Part shown: piece after piece, positions 1 to 8,212 of the stretch
How the letters are laid out: every line of letters begins with the position of its first letter
Position numbering within the stretch: position 1 is the first letter of the stretch
IMG/VR virus record: IMGVR_UViG_3300042328_002602
Span: 1-34,155 of that record
From: a virus
DNA: 34,155 nt
Reading direction: 5' to 3' (one strand)
Made by a program: the position numbers and the translations under genes
Notes under the pieces: generated by a model
What the model saw: only the letters and a program-made list of their open reading frames with translations
What the model was told of the DNA's origin: nothing
Database searches by the model: none

Positions 1-1026
1 TCTAGTAACTAAATATTTTAGATTATCATAAGCAGTTTTAGTATTCATATGTTTTTTAACATTATCAGATAGTTCCTGATTAAATGTTTCAATGCCAAAT
101 CTCATACCAACACAACCAGAATCCACCATTTTATCATATAGCTCTGGTTTACTCGTATCTATTCTACCCATCATTGTCCACGGCAGACCTATTTCTTTTA
201 GACCATCACATATTTTTGATATTCTACCTGGGCCCAGATTCCATGTATCATCATCAAAAAAAATACTTCTAAGATTTTCTTTTAAAATATATTGCATTTG
301 TTTGATTTCATCTATTACCATAACTGCTGATCTAGCTCTATATTGTCCATTATTAATAACATTTGGCCATTGACAATAAGTACATTTAAAAGGACATCCT
401 CTAGAAGCGCTGATGGTTAATTGTATGGGCTGTGTGGACATGCTTGGATCGTAGTAATTTTGTATATATTCTAATGGTCTATATGGAACAAAATTTTGTC
501 CATTAGGTAAAGTGTCTATATTTTTTAGATGTTCAAATCTAAAGATTTGTTGTTCAATATTTGGATTTTGACAAATTTTAAGTGCTGGGATATCATACTC
601 TCCAATTATACAATAATCTACATGATCCAATAACATACAGTCATTTGCATAAGTTTTCATATGTGGACCACAGTATACATTTACGCAATTTAATTGATCC
701 TTCAATTCTTTAGCTACTCCATCAACTATAGTAAAAGTAGGAGTTGCGACATCATAAAAAATAATATCTGGTTTAAGTGATATAATTTCTTGTTTAGTTA
801 TTTCTAAATTATTATGTTTAAGAGCTACTCCATCATAAAAATATACTTCAAAATCATGGCTTTCTACATATTTAGCTGCCCAGCCAAGCCAAAATGGAAA
901 TGGAGCATATCCATGGAAATGTCCTCCCGCATTAGTCCATGGCCATCTAGATCCAGCATTCGGTCCAGTATGTATTTGTCCATCAATATATTTTATGTTG
1001 GGTATATTAGCAAATAAAATTTTCAT
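1..1026 (-). CDS. B12-binding radical SAM protein, 3' end beyond window
   Basis: The minus strand is open for 342 codons from the ATG at 1026 to the left edge, with no stop, so the C-terminus is missing. The N-terminal part (about 1-145) looks like a cobalamin-binding Rossmann domain, with a GPH tripeptide at 120-122 and IIGEYD near 140-145. The radical SAM core follows: ASRGCPFKCTYC places the 4Fe-4S cluster cysteines at 211, 215 and 218. Later stretches FDDDTW and GMRFGIET fit the TIM-barrel strands of this superfamily. Such enzymes carry out methylation, ring or sulfur chemistry, and are common in sugar and lipid loci. The start overlaps the stop of the upstream gene by four bases (ATGA), so it belongs to the glycan operon. 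Substrate is not predictable. It is easy to miss because it has no stop in the window. Confidence 0.9.
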   Translation of the reverse strand, partial: MKILFANIPNIKYIDGQIHTGPNAGSRWPWTNAGGHFHGYAPFPFWLGWAAKYVESHDFEVYFYDGVALKHNNLEITKQEIISLKPDIIFYDVATPTFTIVDGVAKELKDQLNCVNVYCGPHMKTYANDCMLLDHVDYCIIGEYDIPALKICQNPNIEQQIFRFEHLKNIDTLPNGQNFVPYRPLEYIQNYYDPSMSTQPIQLTISASRGCPFKCTYCQWPNVINNGQYRARSAVMVIDEIKQMQYILKENLRSIFFDDDTWNLGPGRISKICDGLKEIGLPWTMMGRIDTSKPELYDKMVDSGCVGMRFGIETFNQELSDNVKKHMNTKTAYDNLKYLVTR

Positions 1027-1922
1027 ATTAGTCTTTCTAGCCAGTCGATGATTGATGTTGTTCTATGTTTAAATGTATGATATTTTAAAACATGCATATA
1101 ACCATTTTCTCTAAAAGGAAGTGTTTCATCTGGATTATTTAGGTAAAAAGATATTTTTTCTCTCAAATCATAAAAACCTTCAGTAAATACTATAGAATTA
1201 GAAAATTCATGATTCAAAAAAATAGATGAATCTGATATTATGAAACCCTTACATGCTAAAATATTAAAAATTCTAAAGTTGAATGATCCGTAATTTAAAT
1301 GTTCAGTAAGATGAGCATTGAGGCAGATTTTTGCAGAAGAGTAGAGTGTGGCTTCATCTTCGATACTTATTTTACCGTGGCATAAATTTGAATTCCATCC
1401 TTGTGGATTACCATAAATAACTAAGCCCATATCAGCTACACATAATAAATATTTATTTAAACTAACAGCATCTCGAATATTATTGCCAACAAAACAAAGA
1501 TTGTGGCGTAAATTATCAGCTGGCTGTTTTGGGTAAAATATCTCTTCATCTACAGCAAATTGACATACAAGACCGTCACTGTGGCATTCATTTTTTAAAC
1601 CATCGGACGGAAAGATGAAATTATTATAGTTGTTGGTAACAGAATGGAATATACCTACTGTTCCGGGCCAATGCGGTTTTGGAAAAACGTTTTGTAAATA
1701 TAATACTTTGTATCCACTAGTACATTCAACCAATGGACTAAAAGCAATACTAACATCATATGATATGTCTGTTGATCCATTTAAGTAGATCTCAGATACT
1801 CTGCTATCTCTGGACATATACTTGTGCCATGCCCTGGCAACCATTTCGTCGCCCTGTACATTAGCCCCATTGTTAGAGGTATTTAGGGACGATGTTGATG
1901 TTGATATAATATTAATACGCAT
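1023..1922 (-). CDS. CgeB/YkvP-like glycosyltransferase
   Basis: A 299-residue protein resembling the CgeB/YkvP-like GT-B glycosyltransferases. The recognisable part is the C-terminal donor-binding half: CFVGNNIRDAVSLNKYL, then VIYGNPQGW, then SAKICLNAHLTEHLN, FNFRIFNILACKGFIISD and a final loop with FREN and HTFKHR. In this family that half ends with exactly such a peptide about bleaching out old names, the RxFE-like segment being FRIFN here. The N-terminal half is weakly conserved. It starts within the 3' end of the RmlD-like gene (11-base overlap) and ends in an ATGA overlap with the radical SAM gene, so it is co-translated with both. It likely transfers a sugar to a surface glycan. Donor and acceptor are unknown. 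Confidence 0.75.
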   Translation of the reverse strand: MRINIISTSTSSLNTSNNGANVQGDEMVARAWHKYMSRDSRVSEIYLNGSTDISYDVSIAFSPLVECTSGYKVLYLQNVFPKPHWPGTVGIFHSVTNNYNNFIFPSDGLKNECHSDGLVCQFAVDEEIFYPKQPADNLRHNLCFVGNNIRDAVSLNKYLLCVADMGLVIYGNPQGWNSNLCHGKISIEDEATLYSSAKICLNAHLTEHLNYGSFNFRIFNILACKGFIISDSSIFLNHEFSNSIVFTEGFYDLREKISFYLNNPDETLPFRENGYMHVLKYHTFKHRTTSIIDWLERLI

Positions 1923-2733
1923 AATTAGATTTTAGTCTTGATAGACCTGTGCGTATATCATCTGGCGAACGATTAAATAATGTAGCATATTTCTTATTAC
2001 ATAATGATAAGTTATTGGGAAATCTATTATTAGTTGACTGTCCACCATATAGAATACTAGTGTCTCTACCAAATATAGTAGCGACTGTTGTGTATAAATC
2101 AAGTCTATTAACCACACTTGAACCAGCCAAATGAATTGTTCCTGTAAAATCTTCATTAATAAGATTTTTAATCATTTCTGCTAAATTCATAGCATAAGTT
2201 GGCGTGTTGTAAATATTTGTATAACACTCAATTTTTTGAGAACTGTCAAGTGATGATAGTAGTTTACTAAGCCACATACAACCATTTCCATAAACACCAG
2301 AGGTTCTAATAACAATATAATTATCGTGTTGACGACTTATTAATTCTCCTTTTAATTTTGAACATCCATAGATCGTGGTTGGTTTAGTTTCTGAATCTTC
2401 TTTATAATTTCCACTAATTCCATCAAATACATAATCTGTTGATATATAAATAAATTTAGTTTGTGCATTAATTAAAGAAAATATATTAGAAATATAATTA
2501 GCATTAATATCAAATGCTATATCTGGCTGCTTTTCGCAATATGGAACATCTTTTATTCCAATAGTATATATAATAGTATTAAATTGTGACCATGGCACAT
2601 TATTATATGTTTCAGAACGTGTTATATCGAAAGTATGTCTATTGGTTACGATAGTATTATCATATTGAGAAAAATATGAGTATAAATTTGAGCCAATAAA
2701 ACCATTGCCGAGAATTAAAATATTATTAGACAT
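1912..2733 (-). CDS. RmlD-like NAD(P)-dependent sugar reductase/epimerase
   Basis: A 273-residue short-chain dehydrogenase of the extended type. The glycine-rich cofactor motif is GNGFIGSN at 10-16, shifted from the usual GxxGxxG by one substitution but clearly the Rossmann loop. STDYVFDG at 98-105 is the classic RmlD-type strand, and the catalytic pair is Y122 and K126 in YGCSK. RmlD reduces dTDP-4-keto-rhamnose to dTDP-L-rhamnose; the family also includes other nucleotide-sugar reductases, so the exact product is not certain. The length is slightly below the usual 285-300. It sits between two glycosyltransferase genes, with an 8-base overlap upstream and an 11-base overlap downstream, which supports a role in making an activated sugar for this locus. 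Confidence 0.85.
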   Translation of the reverse strand: MSNNILILGNGFIGSNLYSYFSQYDNTIVTNRHTFDITRSETYNNVPWSQFNTIIYTIGIKDVPYCEKQPDIAFDINANYISNIFSLINAQTKFIYISTDYVFDGISGNYKEDSETKPTTIYGCSKLKGELISRQHDNYIVIRTSGVYGNGCMWLSKLLSSLDSSQKIECYTNIYNTPTYAMNLAEMIKNLINEDFTGTIHLAGSSVVNRLDLYTTVATIFGRDTSILYGGQSTNNRFPNNLSLCNKKYATLFNRSPDDIRTGLSRLKSNYAY

Positions 2734-3514
2734 TATTTTGGATCCTATCTATCCAATAGTTAATAGATAATAAATTTAAATTATATTTAGTATTTATAAT
2801 TTTAAGATATTCTTGATTTATTAGATCATAATTTAGTATATCATCAATAGTATTTAAAATAATAATAGGCAATTGTTTATATAACTTATATATTGCATAA
2901 TTATTAATATTAATAGTTACAGGTATTCTATTGCTGTATAGTACTTCCCATAATCTATGAGTATCAATACCATTACCAGCTGGACAAAGAACCATTTTAT
3001 GATCTTGTATTTTTTGAAACATATCATGTAGAGTTAATGTTGGGTTATCTAGAGTGATATATTTTGATTGTTTGGTCATATCGTATATTTTTTGTCTGTA
3101 TGCCGGATTTGTTGTAATATTAAAATTACAATATAAGAATTGAGTTGGTATATGGTTTTTGTCTAGATTTTGTAGTATAGATTCTTTTAGACCAGCCCTG
3201 TCTGGATATCCTATTCCATGACCATCTCTTATTGAAAAATATTGATTTTCTAACCCAAGAGGAATGGGCTCTACCATATTGTTATAGGTAAGAGCATTAA
3301 CAGCATACCATTTTTTAATATTTTTTGGAGCTAAAGATACTATTTGGTCCGTTATGGGATAATCAGAGTTACCTGTGATCAAAACAACTTCATTATCTAA
3401 TTTAGTAATAGTTTCAAAATCTTGTAAAAGATAATCTGTTTTACAAAAAAATACAGTTTTTCCATCATGTAAACTGGAAAGTTTATTATGTTCTAAAAAA
3501 TCAGTACGGTTCAT
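2726..3514 (-). CDS. Exostosin-like glycosyltransferase
   Basis: A 262-residue protein with the signature of exostosin-like transferases toward its C-terminus: MVLCPAGNGIDTHRLWEVLY followed by SNRIPV. In that family the Arg/Trp-Glu segment contacts the nucleotide-sugar. A repeated preceding pattern, KKWYAVNAL and EPIPLGLEN, fits the part of the fold that surveys acceptor or donor. No signal peptide or membrane segment is seen, so it acts in the cytoplasm on intermediates. It overlaps the DUF6165 gene by 14 bases and the RmlD-like gene by 8, within one operon. The sugar transferred is unknown. A more remote GT-B assignment is possible, but a transferase is well supported by motif and context. 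Confidence 0.7.
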   Translation of the reverse strand: MNRTDFLEHNKLSSLHDGKTVFFCKTDYLLQDFETITKLDNEVVLITGNSDYPITDQIVSLAPKNIKKWYAVNALTYNNMVEPIPLGLENQYFSIRDGHGIGYPDRAGLKESILQNLDKNHIPTQFLYCNFNITTNPAYRQKIYDMTKQSKYITLDNPTLTLHDMFQKIQDHKMVLCPAGNGIDTHRLWEVLYSNRIPVTININNYAIYKLYKQLPIIILNTIDDILNYDLINQEYLKIINTKYNLNLLSINYWIDRIQNNV

Positions 3515-3884
3515 ATATTTTTTCTTCTATTAAGATAGATTTTGTTAATAAATTTATTTCTTTTTTATATTCTGCTCTTTTATCATTCAGCTTATATACA
3601 TTACGAGCTAAACTAATAAATTCTTCATCAAAAATATTTTGTTGTTCTTTTTTTCTTAACTTATCTTCTACTGCCCATAATTCATTATTAACATTTTTAA
3701 GTTTTTGATATATATTTTTAATATTTTGTTTATTACATATGATATTTATATATGGTAGAAGTTCATTTATTTCTTTTTGTATGTTTTGGGTCTGTAGAAT
3801 ATTTTGGCTTTTAAATACTTTAATTTCTAATATAGAAAATTTGTCAATAATTTCTCCATTTGAGACAAGTATTTTATAACTCAT
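3501..3884 (-). CDS. DUF6165 family protein
   Basis: A 127-residue all-alpha protein. The recognisable pattern is EIIDKFSILEIK near residue 10, NNELWAVEDKLRKKEQ in the middle, then FISLARNVYKLNDKRAEYKKEIN and a C-terminal EEKIY. These are the conserved blocks I associate with DUF6165, a small family found in polysaccharide and tetratricopeptide/glycosyltransferase loci of bacteria and phages. No catalytic residues are obvious, and heptad-like spacing suggests helical pairing with another protein. The gene overlaps the exostosin-like gene by 14 bases and the methyltransferase by 4. Function is unknown; an accessory role to the neighbouring transferases is only an inference from gene order. Confidence 0.7.
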   Translation of the reverse strand: MSYKILVSNGEIIDKFSILEIKVFKSQNILQTQNIQKEINELLPYINIICNKQNIKNIYQKLKNVNNELWAVEDKLRKKEQQNIFDEEFISLARNVYKLNDKRAEYKKEINLLTKSILIEEKIYEPY

Positions 3885-4417
3885 ATATTAATTATTCCAA
3901 AAGTTGGACAACCGTCTTGTGTAAGAGCAAAAATATTAAGATTATACTTAGAACAAAACTCATTAACTGCTCGAACTACTCCTGGAAATTTATTATTATC
4001 ATAATCATGTCCTGATATTATTCCATTTATTTTAGTTTTTTTCTTACATATTTCTAAGTCATTCTTAACACTATCATAGGTATGGTCTGCATCTATATAC
4101 ATAAAATCAAAATAATGATCAGAAAATTTTTGAAGTATATGTTGACCATATCCTTTATGAATACGTACATAATCATAATTTGAATATAAATTTTTTAAAT
4201 ATTGATAAGAAATTTCTAAATTGGCATATTGCATATTTAAACCATCTTTATCTCCTGACCAAAAACTACCTATAAAAGGATCAATTAGATGTAATTCCTT
4301 TGGAGATGTATTGAAAAGTATCTGTGAAAAATCACCTTTGAACACCCCTATCTCACACATAATAAGATTTTGATCGAAAGTGCTGATGAAATCATTTCTT
4401 GTTTTATATATATTCAT
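3881..4417 (-). CDS. Class I SAM-dependent methyltransferase (Methyltransf_24 type)
   Basis: A 178-residue Rossmann-type methyltransferase. MCEIGVFKGDFS near residues 20-31 is motif I that binds S-adenosylmethionine. LHLIDPF provides the acidic loop after strand 2, and FMYIDADHTYDSVKNDLE is the conserved motif of the Methyltransf_24 group, where the aspartates bind metal or the acceptor hydroxyl. GIISGHDYDN is the next family block. Relatives O-methylate sugars or small molecules in surface-glycan clusters. It is shorter than most relatives (200-250) but contains the core. Four-base overlaps on both sides place it in the operon. The methylated sugar is not known. Confidence 0.85.
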   Translation of the reverse strand: MNIYKTRNDFISTFDQNLIMCEIGVFKGDFSQILFNTSPKELHLIDPFIGSFWSGDKDGLNMQYANLEISYQYLKNLYSNYDYVRIHKGYGQHILQKFSDHYFDFMYIDADHTYDSVKNDLEICKKKTKINGIISGHDYDNNKFPGVVRAVNEFCSKYNLNIFALTQDGCPTFGIINI

Positions 4418-5045
4418 GATATTATTAATTGATTATAAAATTTATTGTAATGACTAATAATTAAGTCTGTTCTGTGTCCCTCAGACATAACTTTCCAGGT
4501 ATAGTGTATGTTATAGTTTGTATTTTTTTCATCAACTGGAAAACCATCATACATCATATTTAGTTTTGTATCTATATTTGATACTGTTATTTTATTATCA
4601 AAAATTGAATCATTTACATGATATTGTTCATATGATGGATAATTAGAATTTTTAGCTTTGGAATAAATACTTTCTAGCCACTGTTGATTCTTTTTAGGAA
4701 TACCGAATAATCCACAATTATATTTGAATTTACCATTAAAAGTAAAGTTTTCTCTTACATAAGATTGATCGTATGCTAAATTGATATTGTCTGTATCTAA
4801 CATATTTTTTATATTATATAATTTTGTTGGAATTAAATCTAGATCCCAACATATGATAAAATCATCTTCAACTAAAGAATGACAAAATAGTTTAAGCCAC
4901 GATGGATGCGCATCATAGATATTTTGAGATATATTTTTATCCAAAACAAACAGATTAATATTATTATATTTACATAATGATTCAATTAAAGGTAGGGAAT
5001 ATTTTGAATACTTTATATCTCCTATATTTATGCAAAAATGGTCAT
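4414..5045 (-). CDS. GT-A type glycosyltransferase with apparent frameshift near its start
   Basis: The uninterrupted frame with any recognised start runs only from a TTG at 4944, but reading further upstream gives convincing protein (CINIGDIKYSKYSLPLIESL and onward) up to about 5041, with no start codon. The ATG at 5045, in the usual ATGA overlap with the gene before it, is one frame away. One extra base in the five-A run at 5034-5038 (plus strand) would join them as MTIFCINIGDIK. The body holds a DLDLIP motif (a DxD-type metal and nucleotide-sugar site) within FIICWDLDLIP, then KYNCGLFGIPK and a C-terminal EGHRTDLIISHYNK. Either the base is missing from the assembly, or the gene is damaged, or it uses slippage. 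Confidence 0.65.
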
Positions 5046-5701
5046 ACTACTATCCAATCTTTTTTCAAAATAAAGTCACTATGATTTTTATACATAAAAT
5101 TTTTATGATATACTAGTTTAGTGTTTTCGGGTGTTTCTATTCTATCTATTAGATGTATATAAGAAGAATTAATACAGTGTATTTCTGTTGCGTTCTGTAT
5201 AAGATCTATATTGTCAAAAAAATTACCATTATTACTATAAACCTTTTGTAAAGAATGGTCTATTTTTGTATAATCAAGCCGATCTATACCGTCTGAACCT
5301 TGATTGCACAGAAAACTGTAGGGTTTGCTAGGCACTGGATTTTGTGATATTGGTTTATTATATTTGAAAGATATCCAAGAATGATCGAAGTCTACATTCA
5401 TTTGATAATAAAAAACTTTATCCCACTGAGTCTCCATATCCCTTGGATAGTTATGGTTTAATCCAACGCCTAGTCTAATATAATTCTGACTACCATTTGC
5501 TATTCGTTCAGCCTCAAAATCATTATATATTCCGATAACATTAATTTCTTTATTATCACTATACATTAATTTAATATTATTTAAATTTTGATCTTTACAA
5601 AATAAATCTATTTTAGTATTTATTGATAAAAATCTTACTAGTCCATTACAAATAATATGATCGCCCAATCCAAGATGATGATGAAGTAGAATTTTATTCA
5701 T
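5042..5701 (-). CDS. GT9/heptosyltransferase-like protein
   Basis: A 219-residue protein whose start, KILLHHHLGLGDHIICNGLV, matches the N-terminal strand and glycine-aspartate loop of GT-B heptosyltransferase-like and GT41-like transferases that recognise a sugar acceptor. The C-terminal part has DNIDLIQNATEIHCINSSYIHLID, which resembles the donor-side loop where family members place a serine next to the nucleotide phosphates (the NSSY segment). The protein is about two-thirds of a full GT9 enzyme, so it may be a compact phage version. It overlaps its upstream neighbour by 8 bases and the frameshifted GT by 4. Likely cytoplasmic transferase; donor unknown. Confidence 0.6.
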   Translation of the reverse strand: MNKILLHHHLGLGDHIICNGLVRFLSINTKIDLFCKDQNLNNIKLMYSDNKEINVIGIYNDFEAERIANGSQNYIRLGVGLNHNYPRDMETQWDKVFYYQMNVDFDHSWISFKYNKPISQNPVPSKPYSFLCNQGSDGIDRLDYTKIDHSLQKVYSNNGNFFDNIDLIQNATEIHCINSSYIHLIDRIETPENTKLVYHKNFMYKNHSDFILKKDWIVV

Positions 5702-6497
5702 TATTTTTAGTTTTTTCTTTGATTGTGGATAGCATATCCGATGCTAGTGATTGATTTTTACATCCATGTAAAGCATAAAATTTTACTGGACAATTAAATT
5801 TTGTATATGTGTCATATAGCTCTTGATCTGTATCGATTTTATTATTAATATAAGCATTATACAAAGTACTATTTGGAAAAAAAATATATCCTAGATCATA
5901 GGATATTTTATATTTACTTAATAAACAGTTTAGTATTCCCTCGTCTTCTATGTATGGTATAGCATTATGACTATGAAAATAGTCAATAGTATCAACAATC
6001 TCTTTAACAAATTTTATATGATGCTTACCAATAACGCCGCAAGCATAAACATATGGCATACTTGGTTCGTTAGTCGTAAATATAGACATCATATTTTTTA
6101 AATTTTGAGCATGAACAGGATTTGTGAAAGGATTATGAGGATGTTTTGCAAATAATGGAAAATTGAGGGTGCTTAAATAAGCAGAATGGTCATAAAATAG
6201 ATTATCTATACCTGGTAAAACTATCATATCTCCATCTAGCATTACCGTTGTGTCGTATGGAGTATCTAATAAACTAGACCATTTATATCTATAAATATGA
6301 CTATAACTTCTTATGTTAGAATCATATATTGATACAGAATTAACTAGATCGTTATTGAAATCGTATTTGAAATTGATACAATTAACAGTTATTGGGTGTT
6401 TACTAAAAGAGGATATAGAATCTATTAAAATTTTAATTAATGGTAGCCACTGCTCGGTGCAGAAAGTATTAAAACCGAAAGAGGTTCGAGGATTCAT
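5694..6497 (-). CDS. GT8-like GT-A glycosyltransferase
   Basis: A 267-residue GT-A fold protein. The N-terminal block FCTEQWLPLIKILIDSISSF is the usual first helix after a nucleotide-binding strand. TTVMLDGDMIVLPGIDNLF holds the DxD motif (DGD) that coordinates the divalent metal and nucleotide-sugar, in the arrangement seen in GT8 enzymes. YVYACGVIGKHHIKFV and IEDEGILNCLL are later core elements, and FYALHGCKNQS provides the C-terminal histidine that commonly completes the metal site. It is part of the chain of overlapping genes (4 bases upstream, 8 downstream). It probably adds a hexose to a glycan. The specific family within GT-A is tentative. Confidence 0.75.
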   Translation of the reverse strand: MNPRTSFGFNTFCTEQWLPLIKILIDSISSFSKHPITVNCINFKYDFNNDLVNSVSIYDSNIRSYSHIYRYKWSSLLDTPYDTTVMLDGDMIVLPGIDNLFYDHSAYLSTLNFPLFAKHPHNPFTNPVHAQNLKNMMSIFTTNEPSMPYVYACGVIGKHHIKFVKEIVDTIDYFHSHNAIPYIEDEGILNCLLSKYKISYDLGYIFFPNSTLYNAYINNKIDTDQELYDTYTKFNCPVKFYALHGCKNQSLASDMLSTIKEKTKNNE

Positions 6498-7135
6498 ATG
6501 TATTTTTGATATTCTGGATGTCGTAAATTATTTTCATCAAATACATCTCCAACAAATTCTGTTCCTTGTCTAAGACATGGAAATGGCTTCTTATCAAAAA
6601 ATTCATCATGTACTAATTTATCGTTTCCGATTAACGGATAAAGTTCTTCAGCAAAAAATCTATAGTCTGTGCCATAGGTATTTGTTTTATTAAAAGATTC
6701 TAATAATATTTGCATAGGATATTTATTATTATTTTTATATCCCCACATTCCACCAAGTATAGGAAACTTATGATATGGATGATCCCTCATAATATGAAAA
6801 GTCTTATCACTATTTATCCATTCATCAACAGCTATTTTTTCTCTATTAGAAAGTCTACTATCTGTATCTCTAAAAACAACTATTTTGGCATTTTTGTCGT
6901 ATGATGACTCAAATCTCCAAAACATACTGGTCCAATTACCAGATATATTCTTATTTATTACTTCTGTATTAGATAAGGACTGTAATTGGCTTATTATTTC
7001 ATTTGGAACAGTATTGTCTAAATAAAATCTACAAATCCAATTAGGGTATATCTTTTGAGCTAATTCAGCATTTTTTATAGCGCCAATAGTGTATTTTGGA
7101 TTATTTCCCCAAAGACTAAAACTAATTATATTCAT
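6494..7135 (-). CDS. Putative glycosyltransferase with RDTDSR motif
   Basis: A 213-residue protein starting IISFSLWGNNPKYTIGAIKN, which is typical for small GT-A-like transferases in phage and polysaccharide loci. KIVVFRDTDSRLSNRE holds a DxD (DTD) next to an arginine, where metal and nucleotide-sugar would bind. FHIMRDHPYHKFPILGGMWG is a second conserved block, the GGMWG loop probably shaping the acceptor site; a terminal FVGDVFDEN segment closes it. No signal peptide is seen. It overlaps both neighbours by four bases. I recognise the pattern but not a named family, so transferase activity is inferred from the DxD block and context. Confidence 0.65.
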   Translation of the reverse strand: MNIISFSLWGNNPKYTIGAIKNAELAQKIYPNWICRFYLDNTVPNEIISQLQSLSNTEVINKNISGNWTSMFWRFESSYDKNAKIVVFRDTDSRLSNREKIAVDEWINSDKTFHIMRDHPYHKFPILGGMWGYKNNNKYPMQILLESFNKTNTYGTDYRFFAEELYPLIGNDKLVHDEFFDKKPFPCLRQGTEFVGDVFDENNLRHPEYQKYI

Positions 7136-7692
7136 GATTTCAATGGGTTATATACCGTAACAAAAAATTTACCCCATATATCATTTATTAATTCGCTAAT
7201 AAAGTTCCAATTACCACCAGCTAGTCCACTACCGAATTTTGGACAATGTATCTCTATTTTTTCGTTTTTATTCAAGAATCCTGTGTTCATATGGATAAAT
7301 TGAGATACTTTATACATACTTTGTCCCAATGCAAAGTAATTCAATGGTCTTTGATTAGTAAAATTTCTTACTCCATTTTGCGCAATCATATTAACAAAAA
7401 ATAATTTATGACGATATTGCGGTTCTTCATATACTTTAATAATTTGAGAATATCCTAAATTTACTGCTAGAAAGTTCCTACCAAGTAAATGATAATCTGT
7501 TTTTACTATAGGATATTTTTCTCCAACCTGTGCAGCAAATCCAGCATCAAAAAAATCTACATTATTACAAACATGAGGAACAAATACTGTTGCTCCATTT
7601 TCTTTACTCTTTACTCTTTGAAGTATAATATCAAATATATTTTTACTAGATATAACATATGGTTCTTTTTTTATTGTTTTTTGATTTGGCAT
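7132..7692 (-). CDS. Macrodomain protein (ADP-ribose binding or hydrolysing)
   Basis: A 186-residue protein with macrodomain hallmarks. VFVPHVCNNVDFFDAGFA carries the asparagine pair and the small-residue loop that contact ADP-ribose; KYPIVKTDYHLL follows. FFVNMIAQNGVRNFTNQRPLNYFAL resembles the strand and helix found in phage and bacterial macro proteins, and IHCPKFGSGLAGGNW is the glycine-rich phosphate-binding loop. Such proteins bind or remove ADP-ribose from proteins, RNA or DNA, or process Appr-1''-phosphate. It is the third gene of the minus operon, 1 base after a small gene and overlapping a transferase gene by 4. A ribosome-binding AAGG lies 7-8 bases before the ATG. In phage, a counter-defence role against host ADP-ribosylation is plausible but unproven. 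Confidence 0.85.
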   Translation of the reverse strand: MPNQKTIKKEPYVISSKNIFDIILQRVKSKENGATVFVPHVCNNVDFFDAGFAAQVGEKYPIVKTDYHLLGRNFLAVNLGYSQIIKVYEEPQYRHKLFFVNMIAQNGVRNFTNQRPLNYFALGQSMYKVSQFIHMNTGFLNKNEKIEIHCPKFGSGLAGGNWNFISELINDIWGKFFVTVYNPLKS

Positions 7693-7693
7693 T

Positions 7694-7921
7694 TTAGTTA
7701 TCCTTTTTTCTTTCTTTTATTGCGATAACATTACTGTCTTTATCTAAGGTAAAAATATCGATGATTTCTACCATATCTATTGGGCTGATCCATTTACCGT
7801 ATCCTGTTTTTAAATCGATACAAAGTTTCTTGCCATCTTTTTTAAAGTCACTAGTTATTATAAAATGACTAGAATTTAATTGAAAACAATCCCCTATCTG
7901 AAGTTCCTCTATGTATTTCAT
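7694..7921 (-). CDS. Small protein of unknown function (beta-rich)
   Basis: A 75-residue protein I do not recognise. Its start, YIEELQIGDCFQLNSSHFIITSD, followed by KKDGKKLCIDLKTGYGKWI, reads as a short series of beta strands such as a small barrel (SH3-like) that could bind nucleic acid or a partner. The remainder is charged (EIIDIFTLDKDSN, ending KERKKDN). It lies 6 bases after the lysine-rich small gene and 1 base before the macrodomain gene, so all are on one transcript from the divergent promoter. No clear ribosome-binding site is seen before the ATG. Coding status is supported by operon spacing and the absence of overlap. Confidence 0.6.
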   Translation of the reverse strand: MKYIEELQIGDCFQLNSSHFIITSDFKKDGKKLCIDLKTGYGKWISPIDMVEIIDIFTLDKDSNVIAIKERKKDN

Positions 7922-7927
7922 TTTATA

Positions 7928-8137
7928 TCAATGATTATAATATCTGTCCCAATCTTCCCATTCTTCTTCTTCGTAACTTTCTTTTATTTTCTTTAGTTCT
8001 TTTTTAGAAATATTTTTTCTTCTTAAATCATCATCATCTTTTAATTGATGAAAATGATCTTTTTTCTTTTTAAACTGTTCTCTTCTTTTTTCTTTATCGT
8101 TTGAAAAATCGTTATCGAAATTTGGCATTGTTTTCAT
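7928..8137 (-). CDS. Small highly charged protein
   Basis: I take the ATG at 8137 (MKTMPNF); the ATG at 8128 is also possible. A longer frame back to a TTG at 8188 is rejected because that TTG is the -35 box of the promoter below. The product of 69 residues is dominated by lysine and glutamate: EKRREQFKKKKDHFHQLKDD in the middle, then KKELKKIKESYEEEEWEDWD. It is predicted to be helical, perhaps disordered, and could bind RNA, DNA or an acidic surface. It is the first gene of the minus operon, 6 bases ahead of the next gene. No family recognised. Confidence 0.6.
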   Translation of the reverse strand: MKTMPNFDNDFSNDKEKRREQFKKKKDHFHQLKDDDDLRRKNISKKELKKIKESYEEEEWEDWDRYYNH

Positions 8138-8160
8138 AATACTCGTCGTGTAACAATCGT

Positions 8161-8188
8161 ATAATACACCAAAAAAGTATCGTGTCAA
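8161..8188 (-). promoter_or_regulatory. Sigma70-type promoter for the minus glycan operon
   Basis: On the minus strand TTGACA (8188-8183) is followed after 16 bases by TATTAT (8166-8161). It is a consensus -35 with a one-mismatch -10 box. Transcription would start near 8153, about 15 bases upstream of the first ATG at 8137. It explains the expression of the operon down to position 1. Confidence 0.75.
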
Positions 8189-8212
8189 CCACCATTTAGC
8201 TTTTTTTGGACA

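Noticed and set aside
8138-8188. N-terminal extension of the charged small protein back to a TTG at 8188
   Set aside because: The TTG is part of a consensus -35 box and the extra residues would be encoded by the promoter and leader.
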